Source: Paludibacterium sp. B53371 (GTDB taxonomy: Bacteria; Pseudomonadota; Gammaproteobacteria; Burkholderiales; Chromobacteriaceae). Taken from it: 64,000 nt of DNA. The notes under the pieces were generated by a model, which worked only from the letters and a program-made list of their open reading frames with translations, was not told where the DNA came from and searched no databases. Shown here piece after piece: positions 16,422 to 26,431 of this stretch; positions within the stretch are counted from its first letter, which is position 1, and the number at the start of each line of letters is the position of its first letter. The stretch is from contig NZ_CP069163.1 of NCBI RefSeq assembly GCF_018802765.1, forward strand, positions 992,001-1,056,000, written 5' to 3'. The position numbers and the translations under genes are program-made.

Positions 16422-18440
16422 ATGCAAGTCAGTTTCCCGGGTAGTCCGTTCCTGTTGAATCAGCCGTTTCCGCCCGCCGGAGACCAGCCGGTGGCCATCG
16501 AGCAATTGGTAGAAGGTCTCTCTGACGGCCTGGCCTATCAGACTTTGCTCGGGGTGACCGGCTCGGGTAAAACCTTCACCATGGCCAATGTTATTGCGCG
16601 AACCGGGCGGCCGGCGATCATCATGGCGCACAACAAGACGCTCGCCGCGCAACTTTATGCCGAGATGCGCGAGTTCTTTCCGAATAATGCGGTGGAGTAT
16701 TTCGTCTCCTACTACGACTACTACCAGCCGGAAGCCTATGTGCCGAGTCGTGATCTCTTCATTGAAAAAGACTCGAGCATCAACGAACACATCGAGCAGA
16801 TGCGCCTTTCGGCGACCAAGTCGATTCTGGAGCGGCAGGACTGCGTCATTGTTGCAACAGTTTCCGCAATATATGGTATCGGCGATCCCTCCGACTACCA
16901 TCAGATGATTTTGCATCTCAAGGAAGGCGAGCAACTTGAGCAGCGCGCCATGATTGCCCGGCTGGTTGGCATGCAGTACGAGCGTGCCGAGGTGGATTTC
17001 CGGCGCGGCACCTTCCGGGTGCGCGGTGATGTGATCGATATCTTTCCGGCGGAAAGTGCGGAACTGGCGCTGCGCGTGACCATGTTTGATGACGAGATCG
17101 AGACGCTGACGCTGTTTGACCCGCTGACCGGGGTGACACGTCAGCGGCTGGGGCGCTTTACCGTGTTCCCGGGCAGTCATTATGTGACGCCGCGCGACAC
17201 CGTGCTCAAGGCTTGCGAGAAGATCAAGCTGGAGTTGAATCAGCGGGTCCAGTTTTATCAGAAAGAGGGCAAGCTGGTGGAGGCGCAGCGCATCGAGCAG
17301 CGCACGCGTTTCGATCTGGAAATGCTGTATGAGATGGGTTTCTGCAAGGGCATCGAAAACTACTCGCGCCATTTCTCCGGTCGCAATGCCGGGGACCCGC
17401 CGCCGACGCTGATCGACTATCTGCCGAAGAATGCGCTGATGTTCATCGACGAGTCGCATGTGACCATTCCGCAGATTGGCGGGATGTATCGTGGAGACCG
17501 GGCACGCAAGGTCAATCTGGTGGATTACGGTTTCCGTCTGCCTTCCGCGGTGGATAACCGCCCGCTGACCTTTGAAGAGTTCGAGCGCATGATGCCGCAG
17601 ACGGTGTTTGTTTCCGCCACGCCGTCCAGTTATGAGGCCGAGCATGCCGGCCAGGTGGTGGAGCAGGTGGTGCGGCCGACCGGCCTGATTGATCCGGAGG
17701 TCATTGTGCGTCCGGTCGCCACCCAGGTAGACGATCTGCTGTCGGAGATCCGTGCGCGCATCGAGGTCAACCAGCGCGTGCTGGTCACCACGCTGACCAA
17801 GCGCATGGCAGAGCAGCTGGCCGACTATTACACCGAGCATGGCATCAAGGTGCGCTATCTTCATTCGGATATCGATACGGTCGAGCGGGTCGAGATTATC
17901 CGCGATTTGCGGCTGGGCATGTTCGATGTGCTGATCGGCATCAATCTGCTGCGCGAGGGGCTGGATATCCCCGAGGTGTCGCTGGTGGCGATTCTGGATG
18001 CCGACAAGGAGGGCTTCCTGCGTTCCGAGCGCTCGCTGATTCAGACGATCGGCCGGGCGGCGCGCCATCTGAACGGTCAGGCGATCCTGTACGCGGATCG
18101 CATTACCGATTCCATGAAGCGGGCGATGGACGAAACGGCACGCCGGCGCCAGAAGCAGCTGGACTTCAATCAGCAGCACGGCATCGTGCCTGCCGGGGTG
18201 AAGAAGGAAATCAAGGACCTGATCGACGGGGTTTACCACCCTGCCAGCGAGGCCGAGAACCGCAAGCGTGCCCTGGAGCGGCGCGTCGGCCATATGGACG
18301 AGAAGGCGCTGGCACGCGAGATCAAGCAGTTGGAAAAGGACATGATGGCGGCGGCACGCGATCTGGATTTCGAACGTGCCGCACAGCTGCGTGATGCGTT
18401 GAAGGCGCTCAAGGAAGCGGCCTTCCTGAATGGTGATTAA
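16422..18440 (+). CDS. uvrB: UvrABC excinuclease subunit B
   Basis: A 672-residue DNA-damage recognition helicase-like ATPase that works with UvrA and UvrC in nucleotide excision repair. Walker A is GVTGSGKT (residues 44-51). The damage-probing beta-hairpin aromatics are in [17 protein letters not shown], helicase motifs include DESH and [21 protein letters not shown] is motif VI, and the C-terminal UVR motif ([27 protein letters not shown]) binds UvrC. Length equals the E. coli protein within one residue. The start [10 protein letters not shown] was chosen for family length and position after the -10 box; in-frame ATGs at 16359 and 16389 would add 21 or 11 residues. Confidence 0.97.
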   Translation: MQVSFPGSPFLLNQPFPPAGDQPVAIEQLVEGLSDGLAYQTLLGVTGSGKTFTMANVIARTGRPAIIMAHNKTLAAQLYAEMREFFPNNAVEYFVSYYDYYQPEAYVPSRDLFIEKDSSINEHIEQMRLSATKSILERQDCVIVATVSAIYGIGDPSDYHQMILHLKEGEQLEQRAMIARLVGMQYERAEVDFRRGTFRVRGDVIDIFPAESAELALRVTMFDDEIETLTLFDPLTGVTRQRLGRFTVFPGSHYVTPRDTVLKACEKIKLELNQRVQFYQKEGKLVEAQRIEQRTRFDLEMLYEMGFCKGIENYSRHFSGRNAGDPPPTLIDYLPKNALMFIDESHVTIPQIGGMYRGDRARKVNLVDYGFRLPSAVDNRPLTFEEFERMMPQTVFVSATPSSYEAEHAGQVVEQVVRPTGLIDPEVIVRPVATQVDDLLSEIRARIEVNQRVLVTTLTKRMAEQLADYYTEHGIKVRYLHSDIDTVERVEIIRDLRLGMFDVLIGINLLREGLDIPEVSLVAILDADKEGFLRSERSLIQTIGRAARHLNGQAILYADRITDSMKRAMDETARRRQKQLDFNQQHGIVPAGVKKEIKDLIDGVYHPASEAENRKRALERRVGHMDEKALAREIKQLEKDMMAAARDLDFERAAQLRDALKALKEAAFLNGD

Positions 18441-18461
18441 CGGGATCGGAGTGAGTTGCAG

Positions 18462-18947
18462 ATGATCGACATCAGTCGGGGTTATTCGGTGCTGTTTGTT
18501 TGTCACGGCAATATCTGTCGTTCGCCGACCGCCGAGGCGGTGATGCGCCAGCGCGCGGTGCGTGCCGGTCTGGGGTCGGTTTTGCAGGTCGATTCGGCCG
18601 GTACCAGTGCCTATCATGTCGGCGAGGCGCCAGACCGTCGCTCGCAGCGTGTGGCGGGGCAGCGCGGCTATGACATGTCGGCGCTGCGGGCTCGCCAGGT
18701 GACGGATGAGGACTTTGAGCGATTTGACCTGATTCTTGCCGCGGACCGGCACAATCTGGCCGATCTGCGCGCCCGCTGTCCGGCGGCCTTGCAACACAAG
18801 CTGGCACTGATGTTGTCGGTGCTGCCGCAGGGGAGTGAGCAGGAAGTGCCGGATCCTTACTATGGCGGGCCCTCAGGGTTTGATCATGTGCTGGATCTGC
18901 TCGAGGCAGCCTGTGATGGCTGGCTGGAAAAAATACGTAATATGTAA
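18462..18947 (+). CDS. Low-molecular-weight protein-tyrosine phosphatase
   Basis: A 161-residue cytoplasmic phosphatase. The P-loop is VCHGNICRSPTAE with nucleophile C14 and R20, and the general acid is D131 in DPYYGG. DSAGTSAYHVGEAPD and FDLILAADRHNLADL are family-typical. It probably dephosphorylates protein tyrosines, possibly of a BY-kinase, though no kinase gene is near. GGAGTGA at 18448 sets the ATG at 18462. It lies 21 bp after uvrB and is probably co-transcribed with it. Confidence 0.93.
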   Translation: MIDISRGYSVLFVCHGNICRSPTAEAVMRQRAVRAGLGSVLQVDSAGTSAYHVGEAPDRRSQRVAGQRGYDMSALRARQVTDEDFERFDLILAADRHNLADLRARCPAALQHKLALMLSVLPQGSEQEVPDPYYGGPSGFDHVLDLLEAACDGWLEKIRNM

Positions 18948-18961
18948 AGTGCATGAATTGC

Positions 18962-18990
18962 TTGTCGCGAGTAGTAGCGCATGGCGACAA
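18962..18990. promoter_or_regulatory. 7-bp inverted repeat upstream of the CheB-like gene
   Basis: TTGTCGC at 18962-18968 and GCGACAA at 18984-18990 are perfect mirror arms 15 bases apart, ending 42 bp before the CheB-like start. It could be a regulator site or an RNA hairpin; no T tract follows. Confidence 0.35.
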
Positions 18991-19032
18991 CTGCTAAGCT
19001 AAACCAAACAATCATTCACAGGATGGCGACTC

Positions 19033-19716
19033 ATGGAGCGCGCACGTTCAGATCAGCCGCTGCAAGTTGTGCCCAGCCTCAGCGCAGACGTTATTCTGCC
19101 GCTCACTCCGGGACGCATGCCGCTGGCCCGGCAGACGGTCATCGTCATCGGCTCGTCGACCGGGGGGACCGAGGCCCTGCGCGTGCTGCTGACGGCGCTG
19201 CCCAAGGAAATGCCGCCCATTCTGATCACGCAGCACATGCCGGAAATGTTTACCCATTCGTTCGCCGAAAGGCTCAACAGCCTGTGCAAGCTGGAAGTCA
19301 AGGAGGCGCGCGATGCCGAACGCCTGCAGGAAGGGACAGTGTATATCGCGCCCGGGCATTCGCATCTGATGGTCAAGGCGGCGCCGACCATCGGTTACGC
19401 CACGTCGCTGTCGAAGGGGGATCCGGTCAACCGTCATCGTCCTTCGGTGGATGTGCTGTTCCGCTCCGCCGCCAATGTGGTCGGCAAGAACTGTATTGCG
19501 GTGATCCTGACCGGGATGGGGCGTGATGGCGCCAATGGCATGCTGGAGCTGCGTCTGTCCGGCTCATACAATATCGCCCAGGATGAGGCCAGCTGTGTGG
19601 TGTTCGGCATGCCCAAAGAGGCCATTGCCAACGGTTCGACGCATGAAGTCCTGCCGCTCAACGCCATTGCCAACCGGCTGGTGGTGCTCGCCAAACAAAG
19701 ACAACCGACTACTTAA
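19033..19716 (+). CDS. Stand-alone CheB-type methylesterase domain protein
   Basis: A 227-residue protein containing only the CheB catalytic domain. The catalytic triad is S42 in IGSSTGGTEA, H68 in QHMP and D165 in TGMGRDGA. The usual N-terminal receiver domain and linker are missing; instead there are about 33 residues of non-receiver sequence. CheB removes methyl groups from chemoreceptor glutamates. Without a receiver it could not be switched on by CheA phosphorylation in the usual way, so it may be constitutive or have another substrate. It ends 12 bp before flrC and is likely co-transcribed with it. Confidence 0.88.
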   Translation: MERARSDQPLQVVPSLSADVILPLTPGRMPLARQTVIVIGSSTGGTEALRVLLTALPKEMPPILITQHMPEMFTHSFAERLNSLCKLEVKEARDAERLQEGTVYIAPGHSHLMVKAAPTIGYATSLSKGDPVNRHRPSVDVLFRSAANVVGKNCIAVILTGMGRDGANGMLELRLSGSYNIAQDEASCVVFGMPKEAIANGSTHEVLPLNAIANRLVVLAKQRQPTT

Positions 19717-19728
19717 CTGCGATTTCCG

Positions 19729-21081
19729 ATGAATTTTCTCCCTGTTCTGGTCGTTGAGGATGATGCCGACCTGCGCGAAGCCATTGTCGATACGCTGACC
19801 CTGGCCGGGTATCAGACGCTGGAAGCTCAAGATGGCAGTAGTGCGCTCGCCAGGCTGCAGCAGGCCCCGGTCGGTCTGGTGATTTCCGATGCCCAGATGG
19901 CGCCGATGGATGGCTATGCCCTGTTTGAAGAGGTCAAGCGCCTGTATCCCGGACTGCCTTTCATTCTGATGACGGCCTATGGCGTCATCGAGCGTGCCAT
20001 CGACCTGTTGCGGGCGGGGGCGACGCACTATCTGCTGAAGCCCTTCGAGCCGCAGGATCTGATTGCCGAGGTCGAGAAACATCTGCTGAGGATGCCGGAA
20101 GAGGGGCGCAGTGACGTGGTGGCCGAGTCGGCGGTCATGCGTCAGTTGTTCTCGCTGGCCAGCCGGGTGGCGCAGAGCGATGCCACCGTCTTGCTGTCAG
20201 GTCCGAGCGGCAGTGGCAAGGAAGTGCTGGCGCGTTATATCCATCAGCATTCCAGACGTCATGACGGACCGTTTGTCGCCGTCAATTGTGCGGCGATCCC
20301 CGACACCCTGCTGGAATCGACCCTGTTCGGTCACGAGAAGGGCGCCTTTACCGGCGCCAGTCATGCCATGCCCGGCAAGTTCGAGCAGGCGCAGGGCGGC
20401 ACCCTGCTGCTGGATGAAGTGACCGAGATGCCGCTGGCGCTGCAGGCCAAGCTGTTGCGGGTGTTGCAGGAGCGTGAGCTGGAACGGGTTGGCGGCAGCA
20501 AGACCATCCGGCTGGACATCCGTGTGGTGGCGACGACCAACCGTGATATCCAGGCCTTTGTCGAGGATGGCCGCTTCCGCGAAGACTTGTATTTCCGTCT
20601 GAATGTCTTCCCGCTGAAAATCCCCGCGCTGGCGGATCGGCGCGAAGATATTCTGCCCCTGGCACGCCGTATGCTTAACAAGTATGCGCAGTCAGCCGGA
20701 AGAGCCACTCTGACGCTGTCTGCCGAGGCGGAACGTCATTTGACGACCTATAGTTGGGAGGGTAACATCCGCGAACTGGAAAACGTGATGCAGCGAGCGG
20801 TGATTCTTGCCGCCGGACCGGCAATTATTGCCGCCGATCTGATGCTGGATCCGCAGACCGGTCTTGCGGAACAGGTTGCCCCGGACGCATTGCAGGCGGG
20901 TGATGAGGCGGATGCCGACATGCGCTCGCTGGAAAAGCGACATATCCTGGAAACCCTGACGGCCGTGGGTGGGGTGAAGAAGCTGGCCGCCGAGAAGCTC
21001 GGCATCAGCGAACGAACCCTGCGCTACAAGCTGCAGCGCTATCGAGAAGAAGATGGCGATACGACGGCACCGTCACCGTAA
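19729..21081 (+). CDS. flrC: Sigma54-dependent flagellar response regulator FlrC/FleR
   Basis: A 450-residue NtrC-type activator. The receiver has D11/D12 and phospho-acceptor D54, with K104 in YLLKPF. The AAA+ domain has Walker A GPSGSGKE (158-165), the sigma54 loop GAFTGA (205-210) and Walker B GGTLLLDEV. A Fis-type helix-turn-helix closes the protein (GGVKKLAAEKLGISERTLRYKL). Position directly before fliE identifies it as FlrC rather than NtrC. FlrC normally works with the kinase FlrB, which is not encoded next to it here; a CheB-like esterase gene takes that position. Confidence 0.92.
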   Translation: MNFLPVLVVEDDADLREAIVDTLTLAGYQTLEAQDGSSALARLQQAPVGLVISDAQMAPMDGYALFEEVKRLYPGLPFILMTAYGVIERAIDLLRAGATHYLLKPFEPQDLIAEVEKHLLRMPEEGRSDVVAESAVMRQLFSLASRVAQSDATVLLSGPSGSGKEVLARYIHQHSRRHDGPFVAVNCAAIPDTLLESTLFGHEKGAFTGASHAMPGKFEQAQGGTLLLDEVTEMPLALQAKLLRVLQERELERVGGSKTIRLDIRVVATTNRDIQAFVEDGRFREDLYFRLNVFPLKIPALADRREDILPLARRMLNKYAQSAGRATLTLSAEAERHLTTYSWEGNIRELENVMQRAVILAAGPAIIAADLMLDPQTGLAEQVAPDALQAGDEADADMRSLEKRHILETLTAVGGVKKLAAEKLGISERTLRYKLQRYREEDGDTTAPSP

Positions 21082-21099
21082 CAAGTTTGGGAGTTGACC

Positions 21100-21423
21100 A
21101 TGTCAACGCAAGGAATCGATCAACTGCTTGGCGAGCTCAGGGCGGCCTCTGCGCTTGCGGCCGGCAAGCCGGCCAGCAGTACGCAGCAACAGACGCCGCA
21201 GGTGGATTTTGCCGATGTGCTGAAATCCACGATCGATCAGGTGAATTCTGCACAACAGACTTCACAGGAAATGCAAAAGCAGTTCGAGTTGGGGGATGAG
21301 GGCGTCAATCTGCAGGATGTTATGGTATCTTTGCAGAAAGCCAGCCTGTCGTTCCAGACCATGGTCCAGGCGCGCAACAAGCTGGTGACCGCCTATCAGG
21401 ATATTATGAATACCCAGGTCTAG
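21100..21423 (+). CDS. fliE: Flagellar hook-basal body protein FliE
   Basis: A 107-residue rod-proximal protein linking the MS ring to the rod, itself exported by the flagellar type III system. The C-terminal half is conserved (VNLQDVMVSLQKASLSFQTMVQARNKLVTAYQDIMNTQV) and starts the fli structural run. The ATG at 21100 follows GGGAG; a TTG two codons earlier is less likely. It lies 18 bp after flrC. Confidence 0.95.
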   Translation: MSTQGIDQLLGELRAASALAAGKPASSTQQQTPQVDFADVLKSTIDQVNSAQQTSQEMQKQFELGDEGVNLQDVMVSLQKASLSFQTMVQARNKLVTAYQDIMNTQV

Positions 21424-21477
21424 CGCTGTCCTGTCAGCATGCCGGCAGCGGTTAGAACCGAAAGCTAAAACCACTGT

Positions 21478-23232
21478 ATGGCAGATCTGGCTGAAAACGA
21501 AAACATTCCCGCTTGGCGTGTGCGTCTGAATGAAGTGCTTGAGCGCTTCAAGGCGCTGCCACCCAACAAGAAATTCATCTTCTACGGCGCCATCGCGGCG
21601 CTGTTCGCCGTTGTCGTCGGCGTGGCGCTGCTCAATCGCGAGCCTTCCTACAAGATTTTGTTTGCCAATCTGGCCGACCGTGACGGCGGTCAGGTCACGG
21701 CCTCGCTGCAACAGATGAACGTGCCCTACCAGCTGGGTGCGGGCGGAGTCATTTCCGTGCCGGCCGAGCAGGTCTACGACATTCGTCTGAAGCTGGCCGC
21801 CCAGGGCTTGCCCAAGGCCAGCGGCGTCGGCTTTGAACTGATGGACAACCAGAAGTTCGGTATCAGCCAGTTTGCCGAACAGGTCAACTATCAGCGCTCC
21901 ATCGAGGGCGAGCTGGCCCGGACCATCGAATCCATCGATGCAGTGCAATCCGCCCGGGTTCATATCGCGACGCCCAAGCAGAGCGTGTTCGTGCGCGAGC
22001 AAGAGCCGACCACCGCGTCGGTCATGCTGAACCTCTACCCGGGGCGCATCCTCGATCCGGGTCAGATTGCCGGTGTCCTGCATCTGGTGTCCAGCGCCAT
22101 TCCGGGGCTGGCGGTCAAGAACGTTACCATCGTTGATCAGGACGGCAACCTGCTGTCACAGTCGCCAGAGCTCGATGCCTCGGGCAATGGCCTGGACTCC
22201 CGTCAGCTGAAATACGTGCGCTCGGTCGAGGACGACTATGCCAAGCGTATCGAGGCCATCCTCGAACCGATTTTCGGCAAGGGCAATGCCCATGCCCAGG
22301 TCAGTGCATCGCTGGATTTCTCCGAGGTAGAACAGACCTCCGAGACTTATCGTCCCAACTCCAGTCCGAATCCTTCGTCGACCCGCAGCCAGCAGATCGT
22401 CGAAAAGCTGAACAACAGCACCACGCAGCCGACCGGGGTGCCGGGCGCACTGTCCAACCAGCCGCCATCGGCCGCCTCGGCGCCGATCACCCTGCCGCCG
22501 GGTGCGCTGCCGGGTACGCAGACACTGTCTGGTCAGGCGCTGGGGCAGAACGGGGCGGTCGAGCGTGATATCACCACCAATTACGAAGTCGACAAGACCA
22601 TCTCGCATACCCTGCAGCCCAAAGGCATTCTCAAGCGCCTGACGGCTGCCGTGGTGGTCAATTTCCGCAATATGCCGGATCGCAATGGCGATCTGAAGCC
22701 GACGCCGCTGACGGCGCAGGAAATGGTGCAGGTCAACAATCTGGTGCGTGAGGCCATCGGCTACAACCAGTCGCGCGGCGACAGCATCAATGTCGTCAAT
22801 GCTGCCTTTGCCGATGCCCTGGCACCGGTGACCTTCAAGGACAAGGCGATCACCTTTGTCAGCGACAATGCCACCAATATCCTCAAGTACGCCCTGGTAG
22901 CGATTGCGGCGCTCTACCTGCTGTTCGGTGTCGTTCGTCCGGTGGTGCGCGAGGTGCTGCGTCCGCCGCGGCCGCCGGCGCCCGAGCCGGGCTCTCCCGA
23001 GGCCGCGGCGCTGGCTGCGGCCGAAGGCGGTCGTCTCCTGGCGGTCGCCGGGGACGAGGAGCTGGTGGACGAAAACGGCAATCCTTTGTCCGAGGAAGAA
23101 CGCAACAAGGATCCGCGTTATCTGCAGCGCAAGCACTATGCTGACAATATCGAAGAAGTGCGTGAAATCGTGAAGTCCGATCCGCGCATGGCGGCGCAGA
23201 TCATCAAGGAATGGATCAGCTCAGATGAGTGA
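21478..23232 (+). CDS. fliF: Flagellar MS-ring protein FliF
   Basis: A 584-residue inner-membrane ring protein. An N-terminal membrane helix (FIFYGAIAALFAVVVGVALL, about 38-57) is followed by the YscJ-type ring-building motifs (YKILFANLADRDGGQVTASLQQM, LPKASGVGFELMD), a long Ser/Pro-rich periplasmic linker (about 285-360), a second helix (ILKYALVAIAALYLLFGVV, about 465-483) and a cytoplasmic C-terminus. That tail ends in the FliG-binding segment (REIVKSDPRMAAQIIKEWI). It overlaps fliG by 8 bp. Confidence 0.97.
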   Translation: MADLAENENIPAWRVRLNEVLERFKALPPNKKFIFYGAIAALFAVVVGVALLNREPSYKILFANLADRDGGQVTASLQQMNVPYQLGAGGVISVPAEQVYDIRLKLAAQGLPKASGVGFELMDNQKFGISQFAEQVNYQRSIEGELARTIESIDAVQSARVHIATPKQSVFVREQEPTTASVMLNLYPGRILDPGQIAGVLHLVSSAIPGLAVKNVTIVDQDGNLLSQSPELDASGNGLDSRQLKYVRSVEDDYAKRIEAILEPIFGKGNAHAQVSASLDFSEVEQTSETYRPNSSPNPSSTRSQQIVEKLNNSTTQPTGVPGALSNQPPSAASAPITLPPGALPGTQTLSGQALGQNGAVERDITTNYEVDKTISHTLQPKGILKRLTAAVVVNFRNMPDRNGDLKPTPLTAQEMVQVNNLVREAIGYNQSRGDSINVVNAAFADALAPVTFKDKAITFVSDNATNILKYALVAIAALYLLFGVVRPVVREVLRPPRPPAPEPGSPEAAALAAAEGGRLLAVAGDEELVDENGNPLSEEERNKDPRYLQRKHYADNIEEVREIVKSDPRMAAQIIKEWISSDE

Positions 23233-24223
23233 CGCAGGAATTCACCGCAGCGCCGTACTGTTGTTCAGCCTGGGGCAGGCGCATGCCGTCGAGGTATTCA
23301 AATACCTCGGGCCGAAGGAAGTGCAGAAGATCTCGCTGGCCATGGCGGCCATCAACAATCTCAGTCACGAAGAGATCGACAAGGTGCTCAGCCAGTTCAA
23401 GGAAGAGTGCCAGGCGCGTGCCAGCATCGGTGCTTCCGACGAATACCTGCGCAACGTGCTGGTCGAGGCGCTGGGCCCGGACAAGGCGGCCAACCTGCTC
23501 GACCGCATCATGCAGGGCAACGACCACAGCGGTATCGAAAGCCTGAAGTGGATGGACCCGGGCTCTGCGGCCGACCTGATCCGCAACGAGCACCCGCAGA
23601 TCATTGCCACCATCCTGGTCCACCTGGATCCGGATCTGGCCAGCTCCATCCTGTCCTACTTCCCCGAGCGCCTGCGCAACGAGGTGCTGATCCGTACCGC
23701 CACGCTGGAAGGGGTGCAGCCGCAGGCGCTGCGCGAGCTGAACGACGTGCTGACGCAGTTGCTGTCCGGCTCCGACCGCCTCAAGAAGAGTGCGGCCGGC
23801 GGGGTGGGCATGACCGCCGAAATCCTCAACTTCATGGGCAATACCGTCGAAGCCTCGGCGCTCAATTACATCCGAGAATACGACCCGGAACTGGCGCAGC
23901 GCATCCAGGACAAGATGTTCGTGTTCGAAAACCTGCTCGAAGTCGACGACCGCTCGATCCAGACCATTCTGCGGGAAGTGCAGACCGACTCCCTGGTGGT
24001 GGCGCTCAAAGGCACCAGCAACGAACTCAAGGAAAAGATCTTCCGCAACATGTCGCAGCGTGCGGCAGAAATGCTGCGCGACGATCTGGAAGCCAAGGGG
24101 CCGGTCAAGCTGTCCGAGGTCGAGGCCGAGCAGAAGGAAATCCTCAAGGTGGTACGCAAACTCGCCGACGATGGTCAGATCGTGCTAGGCAGCAAGGGTG
24201 GTGATGAAGGACTTGTCGAGTAA
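23225..24223 (+). CDS. fliG: Flagellar motor switch protein FliG
   Basis: A 332-residue cytoplasmic switch protein that couples FliF to FliM and interacts with the stator. The N domain binds FliF (AVLLFSLGQAHAVEVFKYLGPKEVQKISLAMA), the middle domain has the EHPQ motif (NEHPQIIATILVHLDPDLAS), and the C domain carries charged torque residues around LLEVDDRSIQTILREVQTDSL. Length matches the family. The start ATG is inside the end of fliF (ATGAGTGA overlap). Confidence 0.97.
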   Translation: MSDAGIHRSAVLLFSLGQAHAVEVFKYLGPKEVQKISLAMAAINNLSHEEIDKVLSQFKEECQARASIGASDEYLRNVLVEALGPDKAANLLDRIMQGNDHSGIESLKWMDPGSAADLIRNEHPQIIATILVHLDPDLASSILSYFPERLRNEVLIRTATLEGVQPQALRELNDVLTQLLSGSDRLKKSAAGGVGMTAEILNFMGNTVEASALNYIREYDPELAQRIQDKMFVFENLLEVDDRSIQTILREVQTDSLVVALKGTSNELKEKIFRNMSQRAAEMLRDDLEAKGPVKLSEVEAEQKEILKVVRKLADDGQIVLGSKGGDEGLVE

Positions 24224-25028
24224 GGGCATCATCCCGGCCGACAAGCTGGGTGGTTGGCAAAGCTGGTCGCCTGCCGAGCTGCTGACCCCGCCTGCACCCC
24301 CGGAGCCCGTGTTCGACGGCTTGACGGTCGCGCAGGTCGAGGCCCTGACCGCCAGTCTGGCGCCTCAGGACCGCCCGCCGGTCGAGCCCCTGCCCGAGCC
24401 GGAAGATACCGAAGAAACACCCCCCGCCCCGCAGCTTGGCTATCCCACCGCCGCAGAACTGGAATCCATCCATCAGGAGGCCTGGCAGGCCGGGCATGAT
24501 GCCGGGCTGGCGGCCGGTACCGCCCAGGGCCATGAAGCCGGGCTGGCGGAAGGGCGTGCCCAGGGACTGGCCGAGGTGCAGCAGCGCTTTGCCGAGGCCT
24601 GGACGCCGCTGCAGCAGCTGGCCTCTGGCTTTTCGGATGCCCTGGCAGGCCTGGAAGAACAACTCTCTGCCGATGTGCTGGCCCTGGCGGTGCGCCTGGC
24701 CGAGCGTCTGGTTGCTGCCCATCTGGCAGCGGATCCGCGTGCCATCGAGCCGCTGTTGCGTGAAGCCCTGGCGGCCCTGCCGCCGACCCTGGCGCAAGGG
24801 CGTCTGCGGGTCAATCCGCAGGATCTGGAGGTGGCCAGAGCCTTCCTGCAGCAGGAGCGGCCGGAAACGATCTGGCAGTGGGTGGAAGATGCCGAGGTGC
24901 CCCGTGGCGGCTGCCTGCTGGAGACGCCTTCGCTGCGCCAGGTGCTGACGCATCCGGCGCGTCTGGCTGCCATGACCCGTGCGCTTGGTCTGACCGAGGA
25001 GCCGCAAGACGATGGCGATCTCGGCTGA
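24204..25028 (+). CDS. fliH: Flagellar export apparatus protein FliH
   Basis: A 274-residue regulator of the export ATPase FliI. The ATG at 24204 is preferred over two GTGs just upstream. The N-terminal half is Pro/Glu-rich. The middle has the GxxxG-type repeat helix typical of FliH ([31 protein letters not shown]), followed by the C-terminal FliI-binding domain. It overlaps fliG by 20 bp and fliI by 17 bp, so translation is coupled. Confidence 0.93.
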   Translation: MKDLSSKGIIPADKLGGWQSWSPAELLTPPAPPEPVFDGLTVAQVEALTASLAPQDRPPVEPLPEPEDTEETPPAPQLGYPTAAELESIHQEAWQAGHDAGLAAGTAQGHEAGLAEGRAQGLAEVQQRFAEAWTPLQQLASGFSDALAGLEEQLSADVLALAVRLAERLVAAHLAADPRAIEPLLREALAALPPTLAQGRLRVNPQDLEVARAFLQQERPETIWQWVEDAEVPRGGCLLETPSLRQVLTHPARLAAMTRALGLTEEPQDDGDLG

Positions 25029-26415
25029 GTTGCTGCTCGAGCGTCAGCGCCAGTTTCTGGCCGAGTGTGGCCGTACGGCTGACGAGGCGGTTCTGTCTCC
25101 CGCCAGTGGGTGTCTGGTGCGCGTGACCGGCATGGTCATGGAGGCGGTCGGGCTCAAACTGCCTGTCGGCAGTGCCTGTCAGGTCGAGCTGAGTGAAGGT
25201 CATCGGGTCGAGGCCGAAGTGGTCGGCTTCTCCGGCGACAAAACCTTTTTGATGCCGCTGACCAATGTGCATGGCCTGTTGCCCGGTACGCCCGTCACCC
25301 CGCTGGCGCCACATCATCCGCCGCATTACGGCAAATCCGGCGCCGCCGGACGGGTCAACGGTCCTGCCGGCCGGATGGTGCCGGTGGGGGAGAGTCTGCT
25401 CGGGCGAGTGCTCGATTCCCTGGGGCGGCCGCTCGATGGCCAGGGCCCCATTCATCCCGAAGCTTTTTATCCCCTGCACAGTCAGCCAATCAATCCGCTT
25501 GGCCGTTCCCTGGTCAAGAACGTGCTGGACGTCGGCGTGCGTGCCATCAATGGCTTGCTGACGGTTGGCCGCGGGCAGCGTCTGGGGCTGTTTGCCGGCT
25601 CCGGGGTCGGCAAGAGTGTGTTGCTGGGCATGATGGCCCGCTTTACCCGCGCCGATATTGTGGTGGTTGGCCTGATCGGTGAGCGCGGCCGTGAGGTCAA
25701 GGACTTCATCGAGAATATTCTGGGAGACGAGGGCCGTCGTCGTGCCGTGGTGGTGGCGGCGCCGGCCGACATGCCGCCGCTGATGCGTTTGCATGGGGCG
25801 GCCTATGCCACCGCCCTGGCCGAGTACTTTCGCGACCAGGGCAAGGATGTGCTGCTGATGATGGATTCGGTCACCCGTTATGCCATGGCGCAGCGCGAAA
25901 TCGCCCTGGCCATCGGTGAGCCGCCGGTGACCAAGGGTTATCCGCCATCGGTTTTTGCCCGGCTGCCGCAACTGATCGAACGGGCCGGTAATGCTGCCGA
26001 GGGCGGTGGCTCGATTACCGCGTTCTATACCGTACTCTCCGAGGGGGATGATCAGCAGGACCCGGTGGCCGATTCGGCCCGTGCCATTCTGGATGGTCAC
26101 TTTGTATTGTCGCGCGAGCTGGCCGAGTCCGGGCATTACCCGGCCATCGATATCGAACAGTCCATCAGCCGGGTCATGGTCGATGTGGTCGACCTCGAGC
26201 ATGTCAGTCTGGCGCGTCGCTTCAAACAGCTCTATTCCCGCTACCAGCGCAACAAGGATCTGATCAGCGTCGGCGCCTATGTGCCCGGCTCCGATCCGCT
26301 GCTGGATGAGGCGATCCGTCGCGAAGCACAGATGGCCGGCTTTCTGATGCAGCCCATGCACGAGCAGCACGATTTCCCTTCCACCGTCGAACAACTGCGC
26401 CACGTGCTGCGCTGA
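25012..26415 (+). CDS. fliI: Flagellum-specific export ATPase FliI
   Basis: A 467-residue F1-beta-like ATPase that energises flagellar type III export at the cytoplasmic face. Walker A is [10 protein letters not shown], Walker B lies in [13 protein letters not shown], and the catalytic glutamate region is [15 protein letters not shown]. An N-terminal beta-barrel precedes the catalytic core and a C-terminal helical domain follows. Length matches the family. It overlaps fliH. Confidence 0.97.
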   Translation: MAISAELLLERQRQFLAECGRTADEAVLSPASGCLVRVTGMVMEAVGLKLPVGSACQVELSEGHRVEAEVVGFSGDKTFLMPLTNVHGLLPGTPVTPLAPHHPPHYGKSGAAGRVNGPAGRMVPVGESLLGRVLDSLGRPLDGQGPIHPEAFYPLHSQPINPLGRSLVKNVLDVGVRAINGLLTVGRGQRLGLFAGSGVGKSVLLGMMARFTRADIVVVGLIGERGREVKDFIENILGDEGRRRAVVVAAPADMPPLMRLHGAAYATALAEYFRDQGKDVLLMMDSVTRYAMAQREIALAIGEPPVTKGYPPSVFARLPQLIERAGNAAEGGGSITAFYTVLSEGDDQQDPVADSARAILDGHFVLSRELAESGHYPAIDIEQSISRVMVDVVDLEHVSLARRFKQLYSRYQRNKDLISVGAYVPGSDPLLDEAIRREAQMAGFLMQPMHEQHDFPSTVEQLRHVLR

Positions 26416-26431
26416 GCCGGGGTAGCCTATC

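Noticed and set aside
16359..16430. LexA box in the uvrB promoter
   Set aside because: No CTGT-N8-ACAG or close variant could be found in the region.
18947..18963. Sequence GTGCATGAATTGCTT upstream of the CheB-like gene resembling the fliK sigma54 promoter
   Set aside because: The GG of the -24 element is missing at the required 10-base spacing (AG-N10-GC), so it does not meet the sigma54 consensus.
21060..21099. GGCACCGTCACCGT before fliE as a sigma54 promoter
   Set aside because: GG-N10 ends in GT rather than GC and no TTGC is present.
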